Assembly: GCA_938003605.1 (NCBI GenBank)
Contig: CALKYD010000035.1
Span: forward strand, 1 to 11,936
DNA: 11,936 nt
Direction: 5' to 3'
Source of the DNA: an uncultured Sulfolobales archaeon
GTDB taxonomy: Archaea > Thermoproteota > Thermoprotei_A > Sulfolobales > Desulfurococcaceae
In this document: in pieces, positions 1 to 6,556 of the stretch
Layout: each line of letters begins with the position of its first letter
Position numbering within the stretch: position 1 is the stretch's first letter
Notes under the pieces: model-generated
Database searches by the model: none
Seen by the model: the letters and a program-made list of their open reading frames with translations, nothing else
Told to the model about the DNA's origin: nothing
Position numbers and translations under genes: made by a program

Positions 1-486
1 AATTTATTCAACCACTTAACAGCTCTTGAAAACGTCATGCTTGGATTAATTAAAGTGAAGGGGATGAGTAAGGACGATGCATTTAGGGTTGCTAGTGAAT
101 CACTGCTTTCAGTAGGCATAGGCGAGGATCTTTGGAATAAATACCCCGCCCAACTATCAGGTGGGCAGCAGCAGAGAGTGGCCATAGCTAGAGCTCTAGC
201 TATGAACCCCAGGCTCGTGTTGTTTGATGAGCCTACGTCAGCTCTCGACCCGGAGCTCATATGGGAGGTTCTAGGAGTCATGGAGAAGCTCTCCAGGGAG
301 GGGATGACAATGATTGTAGTGACGCACGAGCTCGGCTTCGCAATGAAGGTTGCTGATGAAGTTATATTCATGGACTCCGGGATCATTGTGGAGAGAGGTC
401 CTCCTGAAGAAGTCATCCTCAGGCCAAGGAATGAGAGGGTCCGTAGATTCATGGAGAGAATGCAGTACGTGTATTCACTGAAGTAG
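1..486 (+). CDS. Polar amino acid ABC transporter ATP-binding protein, 5'-truncated by the window edge
   Basis: This is the C-terminal 161 residues of an ABC ATPase that powers import of amino acids at the membrane. The frame is open from base 1, so the ATG at 37 is internal and the Walker A region lies outside the window. Visible in order: the Q-loop neighbourhood (NLFNHLTALENV, residues 1-12 of the fragment), the signature LSGGQQQR near 52, Walker B VLFDEP near 73-78 with the D-loop SALDP, and the H-loop VVTHELG with His near 109. The Q-loop wording and close coupling to a HisM/GlnP-type permease 10 bases downstream place it in the polar amino acid family (GlnQ/HisP/ArtP). The exact amino acid cannot be read from the sequence. 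The binding protein gene is not in the window and may lie upstream. Confidence 0.93.
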   Translation, partial: NLFNHLTALENVMLGLIKVKGMSKDDAFRVASESLLSVGIGEDLWNKYPAQLSGGQQQRVAIARALAMNPRLVLFDEPTSALDPELIWEVLGVMEKLSREGMTMIVVTHELGFAMKVADEVIFMDSGIIVERGPPEEVILRPRNERVRRFMERMQYVYSLK

Positions 487-496
487 GGGGAATGCA

Positions 497-1180
497 ATGT
501 CTTTCGATAAATTGCTGGACTTATTGCATTCCTACGGGAACCTCCTGCTCAACGGCTTACTAGAATCCTTTTACTTGACTGCTCTATCCTACTTGATCGG
601 CTTTGCTCTAGGCGTATTGATATCTATTGCTAGAACTTACGGCACGGGGTTTGTTAAAGCCTTCTGCCAGGCATTTGTTGAACTAACTAGAGGGACTCCA
701 ATGCTTGTCCAACTATTCCTCGTATACTACGTCCTGCCTAGAGTGGGCTTAGCCCTAGATCCTTTGCCAGCAGCAATCATAGCTATTGGATTAAACTCAG
801 CGGCCTATCAATCAGAGTACTTGAGGGCTTCAATGAGTTCCATAAGTTACTCACAGTGGGAGGCAGCACTATCCATTGGGTTGACCAAGCTTCAAGCAGT
901 TAGGGAAGTCATACTGCCTCAATCAATTAGAGTAGCCATACCGGCTTTAGCAAATGAATTGATCTACTTATTTAAATACTCTTCGATAGCATACTTCATC
1001 ACTGTTCCAGAGCTAGTGTACGTAAGTAAATTCATTGGAAGCAGGACTTTCCTTTACATAGAGGTGTACTCAATTATAGCAATAATATATGTAGCATTCT
1101 CAATAGCGGCTACTGAAGCATTTAAATTCATTGAGAGAAAGACATCCATCCCAGGGCTAAGGATTTCAGCTAGGCTATAG
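497..1180 (+). CDS. Polar amino acid ABC transporter permease (HisM/GlnP type)
   Basis: This is the membrane-spanning subunit of the amino acid importer whose ATPase lies immediately upstream. The 227 residues contain several hydrophobic segments, roughly 20-45, 65-80, 88-105, 155-175 and 187-207. The family landmark ELTRGTPMLVQ is at 62-72. The cytoplasmic EAA loop that docks on the ATPase is at about 122-142 (EAALSIGL..., ending REVILPQ). Length fits the family. The ATG at 497 follows a purine-rich GGGGGA Shine-Dalgarno element with about 5 bases of spacing, and the gap to the ATPase stop is 10 bases, so the two genes are co-transcribed and coupled. The last residues are basic and probably cytoplasmic. 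Only one permease is seen, so it probably acts as a homodimer. The substrate within the polar amino acid group is undetermined. Confidence 0.93.
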   Translation: MSFDKLLDLLHSYGNLLLNGLLESFYLTALSYLIGFALGVLISIARTYGTGFVKAFCQAFVELTRGTPMLVQLFLVYYVLPRVGLALDPLPAAIIAIGLNSAAYQSEYLRASMSSISYSQWEAALSIGLTKLQAVREVILPQSIRVAIPALANELIYLFKYSSIAYFITVPELVYVSKFIGSRTFLYIEVYSIIAIIYVAFSIAATEAFKFIERKTSIPGLRISARL

Positions 1181-1218
1181 GAGTCCGGCTGTGAGCGAAG
1201 AGATCGTTAGCGAACTGG

Positions 1219-1234
1219 TTTTAAAGAATATAAA
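1219..1234 (+). promoter_or_regulatory. TATA-like (box A) element for tRNA-Ala
   Basis: An A/T-rich run (TTTTAAAGAATATAAA) is centred about 37 bases upstream of the mature tRNA 5' end. With the usual archaeal spacing of about 26-27 bases this places initiation near 1253, giving a short 5' leader for RNase P removal. Inferred from position and composition only. Confidence 0.5.
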
Positions 1235-1262
1235 CCCACTGCCTATCATTACTAGTTGAAGA

Positions 1263-1336
<74 letters not shown>

Positions 1337-1373
1337 CTGGCGGCGGCTCCATCAATAAATCATTAACAACACG

Positions 1374-1509
1374 TTAAGTTGCCTCAGCCTCTATAGGCGT
1401 CGAGGACTTCGCTGCTAATCCTTTCTTCACTCTAAAGATAGCTTTCTTAATGCATTCCGCTGGCGTAGGGCAACTTCATTAGTACTTCCAGGTCCTTTAG
1501 AGCAGCCAT
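1374..1509 (-). pseudogene. Possible frameshifted small gene of about 44 codons
   Basis: On the minus strand just downstream of the helix-turn-helix gene, an ATG at 1509 opens MAALKDLEVLMK and then runs out of frame after eight more codons. The frame that takes over after skipping one base at about 1473 reads CPTPAECIKKAIFRVKKG, then continues to a TAA at 1374-1376. Each half alone lacks either a sensible end or a start, since TAA TGA stops sit just before the second half. Joined, they give a plausible charged, helix-forming small protein. It could be a decayed gene, a sequencing indel, a real frameshift or chance. I do not recognise a family. Confidence 0.22.
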
Positions 1510-1528
1510 TAGTGAGCGCCATGTAGTG

Positions 1529-1972
1529 CTACTCCTCGGACTTCTCCTCAAGATCTCTCATGAGTTCTCGAACAGTGTCTACACTAGTGTTGAGCTTTCC
1601 AGCTATTTCTTCTTCAGATAAGCCCCTTCTTCTTAATGCAAGTACCTTTAGCTTCAGGATCTCTTTGCTTAAGTCGTTGTTTAATGAGCCCTTCTTACCC
1701 CTCCTCCTCTTAGCGCCGCCATTTAGTGATAGTAAGCTCATGTTTAACTGCATGTCCTCTAGGGCTTCGACTTTCAACTCAACGTCTTTCAGCCTGGAGT
1801 CAAGGGCCTTGAGCCTCCTCCCAAGATCTGAGCTCTTTCTTTCAAGCAAAGTTATTCTTTCAAGTAAGTTAGCGTAAGTCTCTCCATACTTCAAGTATAT
1901 CTTTAGCGTTGCATAAGTCTCAACAGTCACAATACTCATAAGGCCTAGCAGAGCTATCGTAAGTAGATCCAT
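1529..1972 (-). CDS. Membrane-anchored coiled-coil protein with C-terminal helix-turn-helix
   Basis: I do not recognise a named family. The 147-residue product has a single N-terminal hydrophobic helix (about 3-22). A strongly heptad-like charged region follows (about 32-82; LLERITLLERKSSDLGRRL and similar) and should form a coiled coil. Next come a basic linker KRRRGKKG (about 88-95) and a C-terminal helical domain (103-143) whose LSEEEIAGKLNTSVDTVREL segment reads as a helix-turn-helix. Basic residues after the membrane helix suggest that the C-terminus is cytoplasmic. This would be a dimeric, membrane-tethered DNA-binding regulator (inference). The ATG at 1972 has an AGGGGAG Shine-Dalgarno 6 bases upstream and its own TATA-like element. 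It lies 73 bases downstream of the CitG-like gene on the same strand. Confidence 0.75.
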   Translation of the reverse strand: MDLLTIALLGLMSIVTVETYATLKIYLKYGETYANLLERITLLERKSSDLGRRLKALDSRLKDVELKVEALEDMQLNMSLLSLNGGAKRRRGKKGSLNNDLSKEILKLKVLALRRRGLSEEEIAGKLNTSVDTVRELMRDLEEKSEE

Positions 1973-1978
1973 TTTCAG

Positions 1979-1985
1979 CTCCCCT
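1979..1985 (-). promoter_or_regulatory. Shine-Dalgarno of the membrane helix-turn-helix gene
   Basis: AGGGGAG on the minus strand lies 6 bases before the ATG at 1972. It is one of the clearer ribosome sites in the window and fixes the start of the gene. Confidence 0.6.
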
Positions 1986-2014
1986 AACTCTAAGTAAAGT
2001 TGGCGTTACACAAC

Positions 2015-2023
2015 AATATATCT
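2015..2023 (-). promoter_or_regulatory. TATA-like element for the membrane helix-turn-helix gene
   Basis: On the minus strand GATATATTG is centred near 2019. Initiation would fall near 1993, giving a leader of about 20 bases that contains the Shine-Dalgarno. This suggests the gene can be transcribed independently of the CitG-like gene upstream. Confidence 0.4.
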
Positions 2024-2045
2024 CAATGAGCTGGGTATTACTGAT

Positions 2046-3017
2046 CTAAGAGCTCGCTCTAAGCTCTAGCTTCCTGAGAATCCCCTTCCTACAGTCTATG
2101 TTGTGTAGAGCTATTGCTGCAGCAGTTATGTCTGCAGCTGAACCTGGATTAATGCCTCTAGCCCTAAGATCTTTATCTAGTTCCACAACTTGCTTAAACC
2201 AGTCCTCCCCAGCCTCCTCTACTTCACTTAAAACACTCCCAGCTCTCTCTTTAACTTCTTCAGCAACGCTAACTCCATGCTTTCTGGATACCAGTGTGTC
2301 AACGTCTTCGCTAAGTATTAGTAGATATGTTTCAACAACTGCTCTATTCCAGTTCCCATGGATATTCAATCTGTTGCCGAGGTAGCCTGCTGCTTTAAGA
2401 GATCTAGGGTATTCTTCAACTACCTCTCTAGAGACTACGTCAACTGAAGAACTTGCTACAAGGACTTCCCACAACCTATAGTTACCCTCAAGTATTTCAC
2501 GCCTATAGCTCTTGCTCCAAACGTTGGGAGGCCCACTCGTCCTATCACTCCTCCTTATGTAGCTAGGAGAGGCATGCCTTATTGCACGGTATAGAGCTAT
2601 TGAGTCGAAAGCCGTAGAGCTCTTCTCCAACACTTCCCTAGCTACTGAGGCTGCGCGAGAGGCCCTTACAATGCCTTCCCTTAAGCACTTCCCTAAAGCT
2701 ATTGATAGAGGCGACAGCAGTATCGCTATGCCTAAGATAGTGTTTGAGCTACCTGCAACTTCCATGCTCTCTCTAACCATTCCGTAAATTACGTCTCCAA
2801 CTAAGTACTTGCCGTAGGAACCCCTATACCCCCTCAACACTCCCCTCCTAATCCATCCATGAGCTACGTGGCCTGCTACCACGAAGTCCTCGAAGAGCTT
2901 ATCCACGTGGTCTGAGAGCCTATGCACATTGCCTGGCTTTGGGTATGCAGATACCTCTAGCGAAATAGAACTAGAGATCAAGGCTGTAAAGAAGTCTATG
3001 TACTTCAATTCATGCAC
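2046..3017 (-). CDS. CitG/MdcB-family (triphosphoribosyl-dephospho-CoA synthase-like) protein
   Basis: Characterised CitG/MdcB enzymes transfer the ribose of ATP to dephospho-CoA, releasing adenine, to make the prosthetic group of citrate lyase or malonate decarboxylase. The family landmarks are all visible: PKPGNVHR at 26-33, NTILG at 92-96 with the following LLSPLSIALG, YRAIRHASP near 143-151, DTLVSRKHG at 240-248, and LDKDLRARGINPGSAADITA at 280-299. At 323 residues it is of usual length. No citrate lyase, malonate decarboxylase or CitX lies in the window, so the classical role is unlikely here. The methanofuran genes 7 kb away suggest a cofactor role instead (inference). The GTG at 3017 has no strong Shine-Dalgarno but sits about 28 bases from a TATA-like element, consistent with a leaderless mRNA. 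A TTG at 3008 preceded by GGTG is the alternative start. Confidence 0.85.
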   Translation of the reverse strand: MHELKYIDFFTALISSSISLEVSAYPKPGNVHRLSDHVDKLFEDFVVAGHVAHGWIRRGVLRGYRGSYGKYLVGDVIYGMVRESMEVAGSSNTILGIAILLSPLSIALGKCLREGIVRASRAASVAREVLEKSSTAFDSIALYRAIRHASPSYIRRSDRTSGPPNVWSKSYRREILEGNYRLWEVLVASSSVDVVSREVVEEYPRSLKAAGYLGNRLNIHGNWNRAVVETYLLILSEDVDTLVSRKHGVSVAEEVKERAGSVLSEVEEAGEDWFKQVVELDKDLRARGINPGSAADITAAAIALHNIDCRKGILRKLELRASS

Positions 3018-3037
3018 CTACAAGTCTAACTATAGCA

Positions 3038-3050
3038 TAAGTTAAAAAGC
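3038..3050. promoter_or_regulatory. Divergent promoter core between the CitG-like gene and the ECF operon
   Basis: The A/T-rich core TAAGTTAAAAAGC reads as a TATA-like element in both directions. On the minus strand (TTTTTAAC) it lies about 28 bases from the GTG at 3017, which implies a leaderless transcript. On the plus strand (TTAAAAAG) initiation would fall near 3072, giving a leader of about 60 bases before the likely S-component start at 3131. The shared core could tie expression of the two divergent transcripts together. Confidence 0.45.
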
Positions 3051-3114
3051 TTCAATTCACCGTAGAGTCCCACGTAGACAGACTTACTGATGAAGTTGTG
3101 GAGGGCGGGCTATT

Positions 3115-3120
3115 GGAGGT
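3115..3120 (+). promoter_or_regulatory. Shine-Dalgarno deciding the ECF S-component start
   Basis: GGAGGT, the strongest possible anti-SD match, is located 10 bases before an in-frame GTG at 3131. The upstream in-frame GTG at 3098 has no comparable site, so 3131 is the better start. Confidence 0.5.
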
Positions 3121-3130
3121 AAGGGATATA

Positions 3131-3829
3131 GTGCTTGCAGGAATGAATGCTTCCCTCTACGCATTAGTAGGCTACTTAACTCACTTAGGTGTATTCGCAA
3201 TCGGAGTAGGAGTCGTTAGGTTCTGGCCAGCTGTATTCATACCTGCAGTGTTTTCAGTAGTTTTCTCACCAGTTGTTGGAGGTATTGGTGCAGCAGTAGG
3301 GATATTCATTAGCGACATGCTTGTTCACGGCAACGCTCTACTCAGCTTAACTGTGGGCGTTCCAGCAAACTACGTTTGCTTCCACTTAATTGGATACATA
3401 GCTAGGAGAATGGCCGGCTTTAAGCCAAGGCCCACCTACGTCTCTAGCATCATTCTTCAAGCAATGCCTCCGCTAGCAATAGTGCTACTGTACTATGTTA
3501 ACTTAATTGATCCATCCATTGCTTTAACTTACTTAGTTATTTCAGCAGTAAGCCTTGCGCCAACGTTGATCTCATTGATTCTCTACAGAGAGCTCATTCC
3601 CCCAAGCCAGGCCGTGGCCTACACTATTGGATTAATGAGTGGTTCAGCAATCATAGGCCTAGGCCTATGGCTCTACAGCCAGTTTCTACCTCTCCCAGGA
3701 GGAGTAGTGAGTGCGCCGCTAGCCATGGCTTTAATATGGTTTATGTGGACTTACTACACTGAAATACCGTTCCTAATGATTCTTACTCCACCAATAGTTA
3801 AGAGCTTAGAGGCTAGGCTGAAGAAGTAG
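3131..3829 (+). CDS. ECF transporter S component (substrate-binding membrane protein), substrate unknown
   Basis: This is a small, highly hydrophobic protein (232 residues from GTG 3131, 243 from GTG 3098) with about six membrane helices. It opens an operon that also encodes an ECF ATPase and EcfT. The first helix carries small-residue AxxxA spacing (AGMNASLYA), the feature by which S components dock on EcfT. A VGVPANYVCFHLIGY segment in the middle resembles the conserved Gly/Pro/Asn loop seen in many S components. Substrate specificity cannot be read. The kinase 15 bases downstream suggests a molecule that is phosphorylated after entry. I prefer GTG 3131 because of the GGAGGT at 3115-3120. 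The gene ends 15 bases before the kinase ATG. Confidence 0.8.
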   Translation: MLAGMNASLYALVGYLTHLGVFAIGVGVVRFWPAVFIPAVFSVVFSPVVGGIGAAVGIFISDMLVHGNALLSLTVGVPANYVCFHLIGYIARRMAGFKPRPTYVSSIILQAMPPLAIVLLYYVNLIDPSIALTYLVISAVSLAPTLISLILYRELIPPSQAVAYTIGLMSGSAIIGLGLWLYSQFLPLPGGVVSAPLAMALIWFMWTYYTEIPFLMILTPPIVKSLEARLKK

Positions 3830-3844
3830 TTGAGGCAGTAGGCC

Positions 3845-4771
3845 ATGTGCTTAGTGAAAGCGCCAGCAGGTCTATCCGGGTTCTTCGCACCACACTTCAC
3901 TAGTGAGCTAGCCACTACAGGCGCTATTGGAGGAGGACTAGTGCTAGATGAAGGAGTCTCAGTAGAGCTCAATGTATTGAGCAGTGACTCCGGAAAAGCA
4001 TTAGTTGAGAACTACATAAATGGAAGTAGAGTTGAAAGCTGTATAGCAAACTATGTAGCTGCAAAGATTCTGAGGGAAGCAGGCTTAGACTCATGTAGAG
4101 TAGTCGTTAAGCAGATGGTGGAAGTACCTATTGGCGGAGGATACGGTACTAGCGCTGCATCAGCTTTAGCAATATCGATAGCGCTGGCTAAAGCCCTAGG
4201 GATCAGGAGGACGCTGAAGTGGGTTGCTGAAGTAGCTCATGAAGCAGACATAGTCTGTAAGACAGGGCTGGGAACAGTGGTAGGAATACTTAATCAGGGC
4301 TACGGAATAGTCATAGTTAAGAAGCCTGGAGGGCCTTTCCACACTGAAGTTGAACACATACTCCTAGACAACTCAATAACTGCCTTTACAGCCTTCTACA
4401 AGCCTATTAGCAAGGCTGAACTACTCTCTCGAAGCGACTTACTGGCTAATGCCAGGGAGATTGGGTTAAGAACTCTTAAGAAGATCTTTAGAGATCCATG
4501 TCCTGAGAACTTCATGAAGAGCTGCTTAGAGTTCTCACTTAAAACAGGGCTTCTACAGGGTGAGCTAAGGAGCATAGTCTTGGAAGTCAATAAGTTGCGT
4601 GGAGTAATAGGTGCATCAATGAATATGATTGGCGAAGGACTCTACGGGCTTGTTGAAGGGGAGTACTTGGATCAAGTCATTGAGTACGTCAAGAGCACTT
4701 ACCCAAGATGGATCCACTCGTGGAGGCCAGCGAAATGCCTAGAGATCTATGTGAAGCAGGGGACGCAGTAG
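3845..4771 (+). CDS. GHMP kinase of the archaeal pantoate kinase family
   Basis: Archaeal pantoate kinase phosphorylates pantoate with ATP in CoA synthesis. The 308 residues match that family's pattern: an N-terminal KAPAGLSGFFAPHF (5-18) with the Gly-rich GAIGGGLVLDEGV (26-38), the GHMP ATP loop PIGGGYGTSAASAL (95-108), and AHEAD (131-135) leading into TGLGTVVG (140-147). As I recall the family, this last motif is GLGDV, with an Asp thought important for catalysis; here Thr144 replaces it. That raises doubt about pantoate as substrate, or about activity. It sits between the S component (15-base gap) and the ECF ATPase (overlapping by 37 bases), so it is tightly co-expressed with the transporter. 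Related GHMP enzymes include homoserine and mevalonate kinases and beta-RFAP synthase, but the N-terminal pattern favours the pantoate group. Confidence 0.8.
   Translation: MCLVKAPAGLSGFFAPHFTSELATTGAIGGGLVLDEGVSVELNVLSSDSGKALVENYINGSRVESCIANYVAAKILREAGLDSCRVVVKQMVEVPIGGGYGTSAASALAISIALAKALGIRRTLKWVAEVAHEADIVCKTGLGTVVGILNQGYGIVIVKKPGGPFHTEVEHILLDNSITAFTAFYKPISKAELLSRSDLLANAREIGLRTLKKIFRDPCPENFMKSCLEFSLKTGLLQGELRSIVLEVNKLRGVIGASMNMIGEGLYGLVEGEYLDQVIEYVKSTYPRWIHSWRPAKCLEIYVKQGTQ
4721..4726 (+). promoter_or_regulatory. Shine-Dalgarno of the ECF ATPase inside the kinase gene
   Basis: TGGAGG within the end of the kinase coding region is positioned 8 bases before the ATG at 4735. It argues for that start and for translational coupling across the 37-base overlap. 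Confidence 0.55.
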
Positions 4772-5613
4772 TATTCAAGGAAGTCTCGTTCAGCTACAGC
4801 AATGGATTTGCATTAAGGGACATCTCATTCACTATACGTAGTGGGGAGCTTGCTCTAATAATGGGTCCAAATGGGTCTGGGAAGACTACAGTCCTTAAAC
4901 TAATGGCTGGAATGCTAAAGCCCTTAAGGGGCGACATATACCTATGCGGCGTTAACATTAGGCAGGTAAAGCTATCGGAAGTAGCGAAGCACGTGGGTTA
5001 CGTGCCGCAAAACCCCTGGATGGCTTTCTTCAACAACACTGTCTTTAATGAAATAGCTTACGTGGCTAGAAATATTGGTTTAAGTAGAGAGGAGTATGAA
5101 GCTAGAGTGCTTGAAGTATCTACGTGGCTTAACATAGCCCACCTACTTCAACGATCCCCCTACTCGCTTAGTGAAGGAGAGGCTCGCAGAGTAGCGATAG
5201 CAGCTGCAATAGTGCATGATCCAAGCGTAGTGCTGCTCGACGAACCTATAGCTGGGCTAGACTACTTAAATAAAATCGACTACGTCAACGTAGTCAGGAG
5301 AGTAGTTTTGAGAAGGGGGCGTACAGTAGTTATGTCATCGCACGACGTAGATTTGCTAACGATGTTTCCTGACGCTAAAGTGATCTTGCTTAATAATGGA
5401 AGACTTTCATTCAGCGGCCGTACAAGAGATCTTTTAAGTAGAGCCCACTTACTTCTCTCCAACAATCTACTACCGCCAGCCTCCATAGCTTTAAGCACTT
5501 ATCTAAATGAATTACTGGGCATAGGTGAAGGCTGTGGCGGGGCTTCGGTTGAAGAATTAGTTGAAAGAACTGTGTTAAGAAAGGACGTTATCGGTGAGCT
5601 GATCTGTCGTTAG
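4735..5613 (+). CDS. ecfA: ECF transporter ATPase (EcfA-type)
   Basis: This is one of the two ATPases energising an ECF importer. From the preferred start the 292 residues show Walker A GPNGSGKT at 44-51, the Q-loop QNPW near 92, an altered signature LSEGEARR at 145-152 (canonical LSGGQ), Walker B VVLLDEP at 165-171 and the H-loop SSHD with His near 203. The C-terminal segment LPPASIALSTYL is typical of CbiO/EcfA proteins. An in-frame ATG at 4708 would add nine residues. I prefer the ATG at 4735 because TGGAGG lies 8 bases upstream and the longer start has no good ribosome site. The gene overlaps the kinase by 37 bases and EcfT follows directly. It probably pairs with the convergent ATPase at 6575-7414. 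Confidence 0.9.
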   Translation: MPRDLCEAGDAVVFKEVSFSYSNGFALRDISFTIRSGELALIMGPNGSGKTTVLKLMAGMLKPLRGDIYLCGVNIRQVKLSEVAKHVGYVPQNPWMAFFNNTVFNEIAYVARNIGLSREEYEARVLEVSTWLNIAHLLQRSPYSLSEGEARRVAIAAAIVHDPSVVLLDEPIAGLDYLNKIDYVNVVRRVVLRRGRTVVMSSHDVDLLTMFPDAKVILLNNGRLSFSGRTRDLLSRAHLLLSNNLLPPASIALSTYLNELLGIGEGCGGASVEELVERTVLRKDVIGELICR

Positions 5614-5648
5614 TTAGAGCTCTCGCTAGAGACTTCAGTGAGTTCTTT

Positions 5649-6398
5649 GTGGCTAGAGACAGCGGTAAACTATTATACAGACTCCACCCAGTTACTAAAG
5701 CAGTCATTGTTCTAGCATCCATAGTTGTTGCATCTATTTGCCCGCCAGTTTGCTTAATCGCTTTCCTGACGTTCGTCACTTCGTTAAGTGCTGTGGGGAT
5801 GGAGTTCACTAAGTTCCTGAGGATAGCGCGCTCAGCTCTCACACTCATAGCAGTACTAGCCGTGTTCTCACTGGTCTATGGAGTTCTCTCAGCTCGCTCG
5901 CTAAGCATTATTCTAGATGAGGGCTTCATCCATGGAGTAATCGTTGGATCTATGCGGCTCCTCCTACTAATGCTCTCCTTTGCAGCGCTTTTTTCAACGA
6001 CAAAGCCTCAGTCGATAGTAAGAGTGTTAAGCAGGCTTGGAGTACCATATAAGTACACCTACGTCTTAGTCCTAGCAATTAGGTACATGTCTGTAGTGAT
6101 GAGCGATTTCCAGGAGATATACGATATTCAAGCAATTAGGGGCTTAAGGGTGGACTCCGGCAGCACACTTATGAGGATTAGAAGTACTCTCTCGCTATTC
6201 ATACCATTGATAGTTGCATCAATCGATAGGTTAAACGATATGTCGATAGTGCTTGAAGTAAAAGGCTTTGGGTTAAGCAGGTATAGGAGCTATGCATTCA
6301 CCGAAAGAGTTAGCTTAATGGATGCCGTAGTCATGGCCTTAATACCATTAGTCGTCGCGGGCTCCTATCTAGCTCTAAACATAGTTTCAGCTAAGTAA
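5649..6398 (+). CDS. ecfT: ECF transporter transmembrane coupling protein EcfT
   Basis: EcfT is the membrane scaffold that joins the two ATPases to the S component. The 249 residues start with the familiar LHPVTKAVIVL segment and have hydrophobic helices at about 16-48, 62-80, 97-116, 136-150 and 222-246. A long cytoplasmic coupling region contains QAIRGL (161-166) and LEVKGFG (202-208). These correspond to the two Ala-Arg-Gly motifs of the family; here they read IRG and VKG. The GTG at 5649 lies 35 bases after the ATPase stop and has only a weak GTGAG site. The frame is open upstream to 5598 (reading LVRALARDFSEFF), so a slightly earlier non-ATG start is possible. It is the last gene of the ECF operon, convergent with the second ATPase. 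Confidence 0.88.
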   Translation: MARDSGKLLYRLHPVTKAVIVLASIVVASICPPVCLIAFLTFVTSLSAVGMEFTKFLRIARSALTLIAVLAVFSLVYGVLSARSLSIILDEGFIHGVIVGSMRLLLLMLSFAALFSTTKPQSIVRVLSRLGVPYKYTYVLVLAIRYMSVVMSDFQEIYDIQAIRGLRVDSGSTLMRIRSTLSLFIPLIVASIDRLNDMSIVLEVKGFGLSRYRSYAFTERVSLMDAVVMALIPLVVAGSYLALNIVSAK

Positions 6399-6410
6399 CT
6401 AAGCCGAGCT

Positions 6411-6551
6411 TCAACCAACGTCCCTCAATGCTCCTAAGCTATGCAGCCAAGATAGGGGGCTAAGCCCTTTTACTTCAAGCAGAGGATCAGCTTTTAAGAG
6501 TGGGGCTAGAGGCTCTTCCCCTAGATCTATTTGTTTAAGGGAATTCCATGC
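6411..6551 (-). other. Open frame of 46 codons without a start, possible gene remnant
   Basis: Between the convergent EcfT and ECF ATPase genes, one minus-strand frame stays open for 46 codons. It includes GEEPLAPLLKADPLLEVKGL and ends ...SLGALRDVG. It has no ATG and is preceded by an in-frame TAG. Its composition is protein-like rather than random, so it may be a decayed C-terminal piece of a gene, but I recognise no family and chance is possible. Confidence 0.15.
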
Positions 6552-6556
6552 CTAAT

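Noticed and set aside
1560..1877. Plus-strand frame of 105 codons opposite the helix-turn-helix gene
   Set aside because: It is the antisense image of the coiled-coil region, rich in Ser/Leu/Phe, with no start signal.
3090..3122. A 10-codon ATG frame with two Trp codons whose stop overlaps the S-component Shine-Dalgarno, resembling a leader peptide
   Set aside because: No attenuator-like structure is visible, the ATG has no ribosome site, and such short frames are expected by chance.
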